The notes under the pieces: generated by a model
Databases searched by the model: none
Told to the model about the DNA's origin: nothing
Seen by the model: the letters and a program-made list of their open reading frames with translations, nothing else
Shown: positions 24,340 to 33,226 of the stretch, piece by piece
How the letters are laid out: every line of letters starts with the position of its first letter
Position numbering within the stretch: position 1 is the stretch's first letter
Assembly: GCA_002440265.1 (NCBI GenBank)
Contig: DJSG01000067.1
Coordinates: forward strand, 1-47,223
DNA from: Bacteroidales bacterium UBA6340
GTDB taxonomy: Bacteria > Bacteroidota > Bacteroidia > Bacteroidales > Paludibacteraceae
Length of the DNA stretch: 47,223 nucleotides
Direction of reading: 5' to 3'
Position numbers and translations under genes: made by a program

Positions 24340-25443
24340 TTAATCCACGATGAGCATGGCATCGCCGTAGTCGCCGAAATGATAACCTTCTTGGATAGCC
24401 ACCTCGTAGGCGTGCATGACATTGTCGTATCCGCCGAAAGTAGCCACCATGATGAGTTGTGAGGATACGGGCATATAGAAATTCACAAAGAACGCGTTTG
24501 CCACGGAGAAGTCATAAGGCGGGAAGATGAAACGGTTGGTCCAACCGCTATAGGTCTTGATTTGTCCGCTGGCACCTACTACGTGTTCGAGTGCACGCAT
24601 TACCTCCGTACCAATGGCGCAGACTTGCTTGGCATTGCGGTGTGCACGGTCCACCGCATCCACAGCGGGTTGCGTGATGAAGATTTGCTCACTATCCACC
24701 TTGTGCTTACATAGGTCTTCTACATCTATGGACTTGAAGTTGCCCAATGCCATGTGTGATGTGATGGTCTGTGTCTCTACACCGCGTATCTCCAGACGTT
24801 TGAGCAAGTTCTTGGAGAAGTGCAAACCTGCTGCAGGGGCTGCCACAGCACCTACGTTCTTGGCAAAGACAGTCTGGTAGCGTTCCTCGTCCATCTCGGT
24901 GACGGGCAAATCGAGGAAGACACGCTCGTAGGCTTCCTGCGTAGTCTCGTCCATAGGACGGCGAATGTACTTGGGTAGCGGGGTGGTACCCATAGCATAG
25001 AGGTGCTTGATGAAGTCCTCATCGTCATAGTCGGTAAGAAAACGCACAGTACGTCCGCGAGAGGTGGTATTGTCTATAACCTCGGCAATGATGGTGGCAT
25101 CCTCGTCGAAGAAGAGTTTGTTGCCGATACGTATCTTGCGGGCAGGGTCTACAAGGACGTCCCAGTAGCGGTTCTCATGCTGCAGTTCGCGGAGGAGAAA
25201 GACCTCGATATTGGCAAGTGTCTTCTCCTTCTTGGCATAGAGCCGTGCAGGGAAGACCTTAGTGTCGTTAGCAATGAGCAGGTCGCCTTCGTCGAAATAG
25301 TTGACCACATCGCTGACGTTCTTATGTTCGATGTCGCCTGTGGAGCGGTGGAGTACCATAAGTCGTGCTTCATCACGGAAACGGCTGGGGAATTGGGCTA
25401 TGAGTTCTTCCGGTAAATGAAACCTGAAATTACTCAGCCTCAT
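24340..25443 (-). CDS. queA: S-adenosylmethionine:tRNA ribosyltransferase-isomerase
   Basis: QueA makes epoxyqueuosine in tRNA by transferring and rearranging the ribosyl part of SAM onto the 7-aminomethyl-7-deazaguanine base. The N-terminus LSNFRFHLPEELIAQFPSRF, the segment RDEARLMVLHR, VGAVAAPAAGLHFSKNLL and the C-terminal NRFIFPPYDFSVANAFFVN are family hallmarks. The ATG at 25443 is preferred over one at 25461 because the family begins M-K/R-L-S. The gene overlaps truB by 14 bases. It is the last member of the ftsX-DUF3098-uppP-truB-queA series. Confidence 0.96.
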   Translation of the reverse strand: MRLSNFRFHLPEELIAQFPSRFRDEARLMVLHRSTGDIEHKNVSDVVNYFDEGDLLIANDTKVFPARLYAKKEKTLANIEVFLLRELQHENRYWDVLVDPARKIRIGNKLFFDEDATIIAEVIDNTTSRGRTVRFLTDYDDEDFIKHLYAMGTTPLPKYIRRPMDETTQEAYERVFLDLPVTEMDEERYQTVFAKNVGAVAAPAAGLHFSKNLLKRLEIRGVETQTITSHMALGNFKSIDVEDLCKHKVDSEQIFITQPAVDAVDRAHRNAKQVCAIGTEVMRALEHVVGASGQIKTYSGWTNRFIFPPYDFSVANAFFVNFYMPVSSQLIMVATFGGYDNVMHAYEVAIQEGYHFGDYGDAMLIVD

Positions 25444-26164
25444 AGAAGTATCTAATTTCATTATGTTCGTTGCTTATACAGTTATTAATCAGTTCGTTGA
25501 ATTTATCGAAAGTCATGCAGTCCTCTATGCGGATGTCTCCCACTCGGGTGCGGCGAAGGGCAATAAGATGAGCACCACTGCCAAGCCGCTGCCCGATATC
25601 ACGGGCAAGAGCGCGTATGTAGGTGCCTTTGCTGCAAACGATACGCAGTTCGAGTTGCATGGTGGTCTCGTTGAAACGCAGGATTTCTATCTCGTCGATG
25701 ACGAGGAGTTTGGGTTTGAGTTCCGCGACTTCGCCCTGCCGTGCCAGTTTGTACGCCCGCTTGCCGTCCACCTTGACGGCAGAGAACATGGGCGGTACCT
25801 GCCATTGCTCGCCTTGGAACTCGGGAATGACCTCGTCAATCAGTGCGCGTGTGATGTGCGCAGTGGGATAGATGCAGTCGATGGGTTTCTCAAGGTCGAA
25901 ACTGGGAGTGGTGGCTCCGAGTTGCAGGGTAGCCACATACTCCTTTTGGTGTGCCTGCAGTTGGTCGATGAGTTTGGTCTTGCGTCCCGTGCAGACAACG
26001 ACCACGCCTGTAGCCAACGGGTCGAGGGTACCCGTATGCCCGACTTTGAGTTTCTTCAGTCCGAGACGGTGGCAGAGCAGCCATCGGGTCTTGCCCACGA
26101 CATCGAAACTGGTCCAACGATAGGGCTTGTCAAATGCCAATATCTCGCCCTCAACAAAGTCCAT
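25430..26164 (-). CDS. truB: tRNA pseudouridine-55 synthase
   Basis: TruB converts U55 of the tRNA T-loop to pseudouridine. The 244-residue protein has the start GEILAFDKPYRWTSFDVVGK and the catalytic segment KVGHTGTLDPLATGVVVVCT, whose Asp is the nucleophile. It also has KEYVATLQLGATTPSFD and CSKGTYIRALARDIGQRL. It overlaps queA by 14 bases and uppP by 14 bases, indicating one transcript. Confidence 0.96.
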   Translation of the reverse strand: MDFVEGEILAFDKPYRWTSFDVVGKTRWLLCHRLGLKKLKVGHTGTLDPLATGVVVVCTGRKTKLIDQLQAHQKEYVATLQLGATTPSFDLEKPIDCIYPTAHITRALIDEVIPEFQGEQWQVPPMFSAVKVDGKRAYKLARQGEVAELKPKLLVIDEIEILRFNETTMQLELRIVCSKGTYIRALARDIGQRLGSGAHLIALRRTRVGDIRIEDCMTFDKFNELINNCISNEHNEIRYFYEAE

Positions 26165-26957
26165 ATATAATGGCGAATACGCCTACGCAAAGGCAGTAGA
26201 TGGCGAAGTATATGAGTTTCTGACGGCGTACAATGTCTATCATAAAGCGGCAGGCAAAACAGCCTGTTATGAAAGCAGCAAGGAAGCCGACTATCATAGG
26301 CACGATGCCCAGCGTGCTTGTAACTTTACCGCTGAGTATGTCGAGCAGTTCGAGAAAGGCTTCTCCGAGTATAGGTATCAACACCATAAGGAAAGAGAAC
26401 TTGGTGACGCTCTCTTTCTTGACACCGCAGAGCAGTCCCGTGGCGATAGTGGTGCCGCTACGGCTTAGTCCGGGAAGTACGGCAACGGCTTGCGCACAGC
26501 CGATGATGATAGCATCTTTGTAGCCCACTTCATGTCCGGTGCCTGCGCGGCGTTTGCTAAGCCACTCGCTGAAGTAGAGCAGAACGGCAGTGATACACAG
26601 ACAGATACCAACAAGAAGGAGTCCGTGTCCGAAGAGGGCTTCGACCTTGTCTTTGAAGAACATACCCACGATGAAGACGGGTATCATAGACACCAGAATC
26701 ATAGCGACATAGTTCTTCTCCTCGTTCCACTTGGTGGTGGTAAACGTGCCGCGGAAGAGTTGTGCCACCTCTTTCCAAAGAATGACCAAGGTGGACAGCA
26801 CGGTGGCTGTGTGGACGACTATGGCAAACGTGAGGTTCTCCTCACCTGCCGTGCCGAGTAGGGCTTGTCCTATCTCAAGGTGTCCTGACGATGATACCGG
26901 CAGGAACTCGGTGAGTCCCTGAATAATGCCCAAGATGAGCGCTTCCCACCAACTCAT
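26151..26957 (-). CDS. uppP: Undecaprenyl-diphosphatase
   Basis: UppP (BacA) is an inner-membrane enzyme that recycles undecaprenyl pyrophosphate to the monophosphate used in peptidoglycan and O-antigen synthesis. The 268 residues contain both signature regions, IIQGLTEFLPVSSSGHLEIG near the N-terminus and AVLPGLSRSGTTIATGLL in the middle, with about eight membrane helices. The gene overlaps DUF3098 by 4 bases and truB by 14 bases. Confidence 0.96.
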   Translation of the reverse strand: MSWWEALILGIIQGLTEFLPVSSSGHLEIGQALLGTAGEENLTFAIVVHTATVLSTLVILWKEVAQLFRGTFTTTKWNEEKNYVAMILVSMIPVFIVGMFFKDKVEALFGHGLLLVGICLCITAVLLYFSEWLSKRRAGTGHEVGYKDAIIIGCAQAVAVLPGLSRSGTTIATGLLCGVKKESVTKFSFLMVLIPILGEAFLELLDILSGKVTSTLGIVPMIVGFLAAFITGCFACRFMIDIVRRQKLIYFAIYCLCVGVFAIIYGLC

Positions 26958-27172
26958 TTCTTCTTCGGCTTATAGAGAATAGCAACAATCATCATAACGA
27001 ACCCAAACAAGGAAATCATCGGTCCTACCGTGATACGGCGGAAAGAGAAGATGTCGGGATTGTATTCGGTGGCACCACTGGGTGCACCCACCATCAGTGC
27101 AAAACCGAGAACGATAATGACGAAACTGACGGCGATAAGGATAATGTTCAGTTTAGGGAGGTTAAATTTCAT
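26954..27172 (-). CDS. DUF3098 small membrane protein
   Basis: The 72-residue protein has two membrane segments (IILIAVSFVIIVLGFALMVG and PMISLFGFVMMIVAILY) separated by a loop with EYNPDIFSFRRITVGP, and a basic tail KPKKK. This is the DUF3098 family, found between ftsX and uppP in Bacteroidetes. Its function is unknown. It overlaps ftsX by 11 bases and uppP by 4. Confidence 0.88.
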   Translation of the reverse strand: MKFNLPKLNIILIAVSFVIIVLGFALMVGAPSGATEYNPDIFSFRRITVGPMISLFGFVMMIVAILYKPKKK

Positions 27173-28040
27173 ACATCTTATTGATTTTCATTCGTATATA
27201 TCTGTTTGTAGCAGCCCACGAGGCAAGGAACGTGATGAGTACGCCGCTTGCCAAGACCACGACAATGACAAAGGAAATGTTCTGCCACGTGAGGGGGAAG
27301 AGCATGATGCCCAGCCGTGCCTTGCAGTAGTAGAAAGCCCCTGCCAGTACGAGTAAGGCGAGGACACTTGCCTCGACACCCATACGCATATTGCGGCGTA
27401 TGAAAGGCCATTTGATAACCCACGGGGTGGCACCGACAAGGCGCATAGTATTGATAAGGAAACGTTTGGAATAGACTTGCAGTTGGATGGTGTTGCTGAT
27501 AAGTACAAGTGCGATGATGAGCAGGGCGGCAGCAATAGCCAAGAGGATAAGCGATGCCTCGCCGATATTGCTGTCGAGCATACGGACCACGTCCTCCTGA
27601 TAGACGATTTTGTCCACAAAAGGGAGAGCCGTGAGGCGTGTCTCTATGGCGGCAATGCTATCGGACTGCGCATATCGGGCATTGAGATGCACCTCGTAAG
27701 CATCGGTCAGGGGGTTGTACCCGAGGAACTTCTGCGGGTCTTCTCCGAGGTTAGCGATATGCTCTTGTAGGGCTTCCTCGCGGGATATATAGCGAGAGTC
27801 GTGGCAATATGGGGAGGCATTGAGCAACTTGCCCATTCGGGCGGTCTCGTCTTCGGTAGCGGCATCGGACATAACAATAGTGAGTGCCACATTCTCGCGG
27901 ATATGGCGTAGCAACTCGTGGGCAGACAACAGGACGATGCACTCTAACCCAATCAAACAAAGCACCAACGCGATAGAAATCGTGGTGGTGAGGTACATAT
28001 TGAAAAAACTATGAGGTCGTTTCATTTTCTCGGTTTGCAA
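27162..28040 (-). CDS. ftsX: Cell-division protein FtsX
   Basis: FtsX is the permease-like partner of the ATPase FtsE and controls cell-wall hydrolases at the septum. The 292-residue protein has a first membrane helix (about 16-40) and an extracytoplasmic domain of about 130 residues. Three more helices follow, with RLVGATPWVIKWPFIRRNM between them, the conserved cytoplasmic coupling region. ftsE is not adjacent, which is usual in Bacteroidetes. It is the first gene of the series down to queA. No consensus promoter was found upstream; the intergenic region holds a CTCTCGG repeat. Confidence 0.92.
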   Translation of the reverse strand: MQTEKMKRPHSFFNMYLTTTISIALVLCLIGLECIVLLSAHELLRHIRENVALTIVMSDAATEDETARMGKLLNASPYCHDSRYISREEALQEHIANLGEDPQKFLGYNPLTDAYEVHLNARYAQSDSIAAIETRLTALPFVDKIVYQEDVVRMLDSNIGEASLILLAIAAALLIIALVLISNTIQLQVYSKRFLINTMRLVGATPWVIKWPFIRRNMRMGVEASVLALLVLAGAFYYCKARLGIMLFPLTWQNISFVIVVVLASGVLITFLASWAATNRYIRMKINKMYEI

Positions 28041-28070
28041 TGAGTGGATGGGTTGGCTAATCTCTCAACA

Positions 28071-28101
28071 TTCTCTCGGAGTTCTCTCGGTATTCTCTCG
28101 G
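28071..28101. repeat. Triple TTCTCTCGG motif
   Basis: Three copies of TTCTCTCGG are spaced 11 bases apart, at 28071, 28082 and 28093. Related sequence recurs at 37774-37800 and 47199-47213, always between genes. Confidence 0.7.
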
Positions 28102-28184
28102 CAATTGCCCGATATTGGTTATCGGTTGCAAGCAATAGTTTTGTGTGAGGGGAACCTGATTATTGTATCCAAAAATACGGAATA

Positions 28185-28220
28185 GAGGCTGCCAAATGCA
28201 TAGTGTCATCAGGCAGCCTC
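28185..28220 (-). terminator. Terminator of the T9SS operon
   Basis: A perfect 9-base stem, GAGGCTGCC (28185-28193) / GGCAGCCTC (28212-28220), lies 16 bases after the gldN stop. A T-rich stretch follows on the minus strand at some distance. The 18-base loop is long. Confidence 0.6.
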
Positions 28221-28235
28221 TGTGCGAAGAGCGGA

Positions 28236-29171
28236 TTAGTACTCCCAGAGGTCTTGCTCGGTGTTGAGCAGTTCCGCCTCGATGCGTTTCTGCTCCTTCT
28301 GTATCTCCTCGTATGTCTTGGCGTAGTCAGGAATCATACGGTCGTAGAGATTGCTTTCTCCGACGAGGTAACTGGTGTAGAGTTTCTTGGCAAAGAACTC
28401 GTCGAAGGTGACGCGTTTGGTCTCGTTCTGGCGCGGCATAATATACTGCTTAGCCATATACGGGCGGAAAGCGTCGAATGGCACCCAAAAGAGCAGTTGT
28501 CCGTAGAGTGCCTCCATGACAGGCATATCATCGTAGTAGGTGGCATTGTCGGAGTTCATCGGTGCAATAGCCATAATCTTGGTGTACAGACGCGAGTAGT
28601 GTCGGTCGAAGAAAACGACCTCTTGAATCATGTACTTGAGTTGGTTGCGCACGAAACCGCGGTAGGAGTACGTATTGAGACGCATCTCGTTGGCAACAGA
28701 ATCATAGTTGAGCAACATATACTCGGATGTGGCGATATTACCGTCTCCCAACTCACCGTTACGGTCGGTGTTGAGCAGGGTAGGAATCATGTCACGTGCC
28801 ATAGGAGGGTTGTTGAAATTGGGTTTGATGTCTCCGGCATCTGAAGATTTTTCGTACACAGGCATACCATCTTGGATAGCACCGAGCAGCACCTTGAAGA
28901 GAGAACTGTATTTGGGGTCTTCAGGGTTGACGGGTGTGTAGAGTTGGTAGTTCTGTTTGAAACGCATATCGATGATACGATATACGACACGCGCCCACAC
29001 TACATCATCGGAGCGGTGGAAGACGGATACCAACGTGTCTGCGGACTGGGATAGTTCCTGCGTTTCGATACGCAGCATACCCATATCATCAAAGAACGAG
29101 TTGATTTGGTGTTGCGCTTGGGCTACCGTAAAGCCGAGAAGCGCGAATGCGATAATACAAAAATTCTTCAT
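28236..29171 (-). CDS. gldN: Type IX secretion protein GldN/PorN
   Basis: GldN/PorN is a periplasmic T9SS component that binds the GldK/PorK lipoprotein to form the ring under the outer membrane. The 311-residue product has a signal peptide (about 1-19, ending AQAQ) and the conserved segments DDVVWARVVYRIIDMR and YSRLYTKIMAIAPM. LFWVPFDAFRPYMAKQYIMP follows, then RVTFDEFFAKKLYTSYLVGE. It is the last gene of porP-gldK-gldL-gldM-gldN, 11 bases after gldM, and is followed by a strong hairpin. Confidence 0.95.
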   Translation of the reverse strand: MKNFCIIAFALLGFTVAQAQHQINSFFDDMGMLRIETQELSQSADTLVSVFHRSDDVVWARVVYRIIDMRFKQNYQLYTPVNPEDPKYSSLFKVLLGAIQDGMPVYEKSSDAGDIKPNFNNPPMARDMIPTLLNTDRNGELGDGNIATSEYMLLNYDSVANEMRLNTYSYRGFVRNQLKYMIQEVVFFDRHYSRLYTKIMAIAPMNSDNATYYDDMPVMEALYGQLLFWVPFDAFRPYMAKQYIMPRQNETKRVTFDEFFAKKLYTSYLVGESNLYDRMIPDYAKTYEEIQKEQKRIEAELLNTEQDLWEY

Positions 29172-29182
29172 AAGTTACTATA

Positions 29183-30733
29183 TTAGTTGAGTTCGATGGG
29201 GAGACCGCGTAATTGGATTTCCTTTCCATCGGGACCTTTTGCCTTGATATACTGAAGGTTGACCATGTTGCCCTGTTTGAGTTTCTTGATAGCAGTGAGA
29301 GCCTTTTGGTCGAATTTGTTACCTTTGACAGAGATAGATGCCCCGGTAGGCAGTTTGACTTGGAATCCGGTGATCTCGAACTTGGCCTGTACCAGACCGT
29401 CGGCACCATAGGATGCAACGATACGGTTGGCGGGGTTAATCATCTGCGAGCGAGGAATCTTGGTCTCTTCGGTAGGTACGCCGTTGATTTCGAAGTAGGC
29501 ATCCGGGCGTGGCAGGTTCTTGACGCGATAGACATGCGAGCCCATGAGGGCAGCCTTGCCATTGAAATCCGCGTAGACTTCGATAGTCATCTTGTCGGGA
29601 GTGCTTGCGCCGGGCTTGATAATCCAACGCCCATCTTTCTGCGTGATAGTGGCACCGGCACACTGCACCTTTAGTTTGTTGCTGCTGACACCGGGTACCG
29701 AGATAGAGAACGGGTTGTCATAGCCGCGGTACATGATATTGAGGTCCGTGTTAGAGATAGTGGCACTGGGCTCACCTACCGTATATTCGCGCTCGAAAGG
29801 CAGGTATTGCATAACACCCTGTTGGTCCATATAGCCTATCTTGCCGACAATCTTTTGCGTGCCGACATTGTTGGCTACTATTTCGTAGATGCCGTTGCTG
29901 CCTATTTGCTGTCCATTGACATGGTATTCAGGCGTCTGCGTGGAGTCGATAGCCGCCAAGATGATTTGCGCGGTGTACTTGTTGCCTTTGATGACATAAT
30001 CAGAGGCGGGGATGACATAGGCATTGAACTTATTCACGCGCAAGTCGCCTGCATCTGTAGCGTCCAGGAGGTAGCGCACAGCCTTGCCCTCGCAGTTGCG
30101 TACATCGTTCTGCAATTTGGTGAGTACGGTGATGGATGCGCACATAGGCATCTCGTGGAAAATGGCATTCTCCCATGTAACGGCTTCGCCCTCGGCGTTG
30201 GTGCCGTCGGCGACTGAGAACGTAGACTCGAACTCGGTGTCCAAGGCTTCGGAGTCGCCTGTGATATCTTCAAGGAACTTACAATAAGTAATGATTTTCT
30301 CTTTTAGGATAGCCGCGTTACCATCGTTAATGGCATAGCGTTGCGGGATATTGGTATCGTCTTTCTTGCCTATCTCACGTACGGAAGCGTTCTCTTTGGC
30401 TTTGCTACCATCTGCCATACGCACCATCTCGTCTTTGAAGTTCTGCACATACGCATAGAACTCATCGGACTTCTCTTTTACCAGCATAGCCTTGTCATAC
30501 CACTCCCGTGTCTTCTCGGGGTTTTTCTCCATAGCGGCACGGAACTGCGCATAGAAGTTCTCGTTACTGCTGATGGTGGTTTCGATGGTAGAATGCAGAC
30601 TGTCGTCCACCTGCGTGTAGCCATTCAAGATGGCAGCACTGACGTTCAGTGCCAACATGGCTGTCAGCACCAAATACATCATACCAATCATTTTTTGTCT
30701 CGGGGTTTCCGGACAGTTTTTTGCTCCACCCAT
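29183..30733 (-). CDS. gldM: Type IX secretion motor protein GldM/PorM
   Basis: GldM/PorM spans the periplasm and, with GldL, converts proton-motive force into work for secretion and gliding. The 516-residue protein begins ETPRQKMIGMMYLVLTAMLA after a short cytoplasmic stretch, giving one membrane helix (about 13-35). A long periplasmic region with several beta domains follows; it contains PGVSSNKLKVQCAGATITQK and ends in the segment KGPDGKEIQLRGLPIELN. Length and plan are as in Porphyromonas and Flavobacterium homologues. The gene lies 11 bases before gldN. Confidence 0.95.
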   Translation of the reverse strand: MGGAKNCPETPRQKMIGMMYLVLTAMLALNVSAAILNGYTQVDDSLHSTIETTISSNENFYAQFRAAMEKNPEKTREWYDKAMLVKEKSDEFYAYVQNFKDEMVRMADGSKAKENASVREIGKKDDTNIPQRYAINDGNAAILKEKIITYCKFLEDITGDSEALDTEFESTFSVADGTNAEGEAVTWENAIFHEMPMCASITVLTKLQNDVRNCEGKAVRYLLDATDAGDLRVNKFNAYVIPASDYVIKGNKYTAQIILAAIDSTQTPEYHVNGQQIGSNGIYEIVANNVGTQKIVGKIGYMDQQGVMQYLPFEREYTVGEPSATISNTDLNIMYRGYDNPFSISVPGVSSNKLKVQCAGATITQKDGRWIIKPGASTPDKMTIEVYADFNGKAALMGSHVYRVKNLPRPDAYFEINGVPTEETKIPRSQMINPANRIVASYGADGLVQAKFEITGFQVKLPTGASISVKGNKFDQKALTAIKKLKQGNMVNLQYIKAKGPDGKEIQLRGLPIELN

Positions 30734-30735
30734 GA

Positions 30736-30765
30736 TTAATTAATAGTTAATAATTAATAGTTAAT
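30736..30765. repeat. TAATAGTTAATAATTAATAG motif, copy 1
   Basis: An AT-only near-palindromic tract lies between gldM and gldL. A second copy lies at 43084-43107 upstream of aroA. Confidence 0.6.
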
Positions 30766-30774
30766 ACGGGTGAT

Positions 30775-31761
30775 TTATGCCAAAGCATTGAGCATATTGC
30801 CATATACTTTGTTGAGGTCAGCCACTTGGCTTGCCAGTTTCTTCGCACCTGCTTCATACGCCTCGTGACTCTTGAGAGCCTCGGTGGCTACATCGCTCAT
30901 CTTTTTGACACTAGCCGTAAGGGTTTCTATTTGAGTGCTGGTAGCAGATACTTTCTCTGTTTGTGCTTTGTAGGCCTCTACTTGTGCCTGTATGGTCTTG
31001 AGTTGCAACTCATAAACGGCATTAAGGCTTGAGAGTTGTCCTGCGATAGCATTGACGTTAGCCTCGTAAGCCTTGGTGCCGGTAGCCACTTTCTGCATAT
31101 CCGTAGCCACTTGCGTATAGGTAGCACCCAATGCTTCGCTCTTCTCGCTAATGGTTTTTCCAGCAATGATGAACTGCTCTGCTGCTTCGCCCGCTGCATC
31201 AAGTTTCTCACCCAGTTTGTTGGTAGAGGTAGCAACCTTGCCGAGTTCGCTGAGTTGAACAGCGGTCTTTGCCAAATTGCCGATACCTTCGCGAAGAGCA
31301 TCCATATCTTTCTCACTCAAAGCAGGCACGTTGGCACCTTTGGCACCACCAGTCTGTGCTCCACCACTCATAGCAGAGACAGCACCGCCCTCTACACCAG
31401 CACCTAACAAAGTGGGTTTGGGGCGTGTTTCCATCTCGGCTAATACTTCAGGTTTTGTTCCGTACTCAAGCAGTTGCGGGAATACATTAGCCCAATGAAA
31501 TACGGGATGCGGATCATCCAAGCAACCTATAGCGAATAAGAAAGCCTCAACACCCATACCAATCATAAGCATAGGTCCTGCTCCGGGGAAGTGCATAATC
31601 TTGAACAAGGCACCGATGATAACGACTGACGCACCTAACGAATAGATGCAGTTGACAATTTTTTGTGCTTTGTAAGATCCGTAAGCATATTTAAATCTTG
31701 CCCACAGACCTTGTTTCTTTGGTTTTGCAGCACCTTGCTCTGCGATAACTTCTTTTTCCAT
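30775..31761 (-). CDS. gldL: Type IX secretion motor protein GldL/PorL
   Basis: GldL/PorL is the inner-membrane stator-like partner of GldM. The 328-residue protein has two adjacent membrane helices (about 35-80), NCIYSLGASVVIIGALFKIM then GAGPMLMIGMGVEAFLFAIG. A long cytoplasmic coiled-coil tail follows (from about 140) rich in Ala, Thr, Lys and Gln. The glutamate in the second helix (GVEAFLF) matches the proton-channel residue described for GldL. Spacing is 41 bases to gldM and 55 from gldK. Confidence 0.95.
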   Translation of the reverse strand: MEKEVIAEQGAAKPKKQGLWARFKYAYGSYKAQKIVNCIYSLGASVVIIGALFKIMHFPGAGPMLMIGMGVEAFLFAIGCLDDPHPVFHWANVFPQLLEYGTKPEVLAEMETRPKPTLLGAGVEGGAVSAMSGGAQTGGAKGANVPALSEKDMDALREGIGNLAKTAVQLSELGKVATSTNKLGEKLDAAGEAAEQFIIAGKTISEKSEALGATYTQVATDMQKVATGTKAYEANVNAIAGQLSSLNAVYELQLKTIQAQVEAYKAQTEKVSATSTQIETLTASVKKMSDVATEALKSHEAYEAGAKKLASQVADLNKVYGNMLNALA

Positions 31762-31816
31762 TTGTCAGAAAGTTAGTTAATAAGTTTGTTGTTAAATGTT
31801 TTTTATGGTATTATTT

Positions 31817-33181
31817 TCAATCTCCTATATAAGAACGGACACAGCGGAACCCGATATACGAGCGACTTTCGTATTGGTACTCGTAGGTACGTACGCCGCA
31901 CTGGAGGTAGTAACTGATGTCCTTCCAACTGCCGCCTTTAACGACTTTGCGCTTCAGGATTTCCGGGTCGTCTTTACGAGCGATATAAGGGAAATCCGGA
32001 TTCATATCGTGTATAGTCACGTTGGAGGCACTGGAGTAGGAAGAGGAAGTCCACTCAGCCACGTTCCCGGCCATATCGTACAATCCAAAGTCGTTGGGAC
32101 GGAATTGTGCCACAGCCATTGTCATAGAACCGGTGTCGTTATGATATGAACCACGGTAAGGTTTGAAGTTGGCAAGGAAACAACCAGTAGCGTCACGTGC
32201 ATACTTGTCACCCCACGGATACATAGCCATTTTGCGTCCGCCGCGTGCTGCATATTCCCATTCTGCCTCGGTTGGCAGACGATAAGCATTGGCTTGGATG
32301 CCTGCTTGAGACTCCAACAGGTGGGAACGCCAATAGCAGAAAGCATGTGCTTGTTCCCATGTGACACCTACAACGGGGTATTCGGAATATCCGGGTTTGC
32401 TGAAATAACTATGGAGCATCGGATCGTTGTATGAGTATTGGAAATCGCGCACCCAAACCAAGGTGTCAGGATATACGTTGATGATAGCATTCGTAAGAAT
32501 GTCTTTAGGCTCGCGCAACGGACGCTCGATGGTCTTGGAGAATATCTCTCCGTCCTCTATCCAAAAAGTATCCACACGTACCGAAGCCCCTTCTGCGTAG
32601 CGTCCGCGTGCTACATCAAACTTATTGGCATTCAGTTTGGCTTGGTCGATATTCTCCCAATAATAGTTGAAATTCAGTATCGGAGTACGCAGTGAACCAT
32701 GTCCGTTGTCATAGAACATCTCGTTGAGAGCCTCTGCAGCGGGGTCATCCAACAGGAACCGTTTTTCCCATGGGATTTTCTTCTTCCAATTGATAGCTAC
32801 AGGGAGTTCATCATCGGTTTCGTATTTGGGCTGTATTGCGTATTCGCTTTCGGGACCATCCTCGCCTATCAGCAGGGTATAAGCAATAGAGTCACGCACC
32901 CAATTGACAAATTGGTGGTACTCATTGTTGGTGATTTCTGTTTCGTCCATCCAAAAAGCATTGACAGAAACCTTTACGTTGTTGTCCGGCTGGTTGAACA
33001 CCGCGGACTGCGTATTGGGCCCCATCAAGAATGCTCCTTTGCGAATGAATACCATACCGTAGGGATTCGCTTCTTTGAAATCAGTTGCTTTGGTAGCACC
33101 CACAAGTTCTCCCTTTGGGCTACAAGCCGCCATACTCAATGCTGCTAACACTACGATTGGCAATACTTTTGTTACTTTCAT
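31817..33181 (-). CDS. gldK: Type IX secretion lipoprotein GldK/PorK
   Basis: GldK/PorK is an outer-membrane lipoprotein of the T9SS ring. The 454-residue protein has a lipoprotein signal with lipobox SMAAC (C20). The rest is a formylglycine-generating-enzyme-like fold: GMVFIRKGAFLMGPNTQSAV, FWMDETEITNNEYHQFVNWV, PVVGVTWEQAHAFCYWRSHL, RLPTEAEWEYAARGG and KVVKGGSWKDISYYLQCGVR. The fold is used structurally in this family. It lies 45 bases downstream of porP. Confidence 0.96.
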   Translation of the reverse strand: MKVTKVLPIVVLAALSMAACSPKGELVGATKATDFKEANPYGMVFIRKGAFLMGPNTQSAVFNQPDNNVKVSVNAFWMDETEITNNEYHQFVNWVRDSIAYTLLIGEDGPESEYAIQPKYETDDELPVAINWKKKIPWEKRFLLDDPAAEALNEMFYDNGHGSLRTPILNFNYYWENIDQAKLNANKFDVARGRYAEGASVRVDTFWIEDGEIFSKTIERPLREPKDILTNAIINVYPDTLVWVRDFQYSYNDPMLHSYFSKPGYSEYPVVGVTWEQAHAFCYWRSHLLESQAGIQANAYRLPTEAEWEYAARGGRKMAMYPWGDKYARDATGCFLANFKPYRGSYHNDTGSMTMAVAQFRPNDFGLYDMAGNVAEWTSSSYSSASNVTIHDMNPDFPYIARKDDPEILKRKVVKGGSWKDISYYLQCGVRTYEYQYESRSYIGFRCVRSYIGD

Positions 33182-33226
33182 ATATTTCGTACTTATATAT
33201 TGTTTACTTTGCTTTTATCACTTTTG

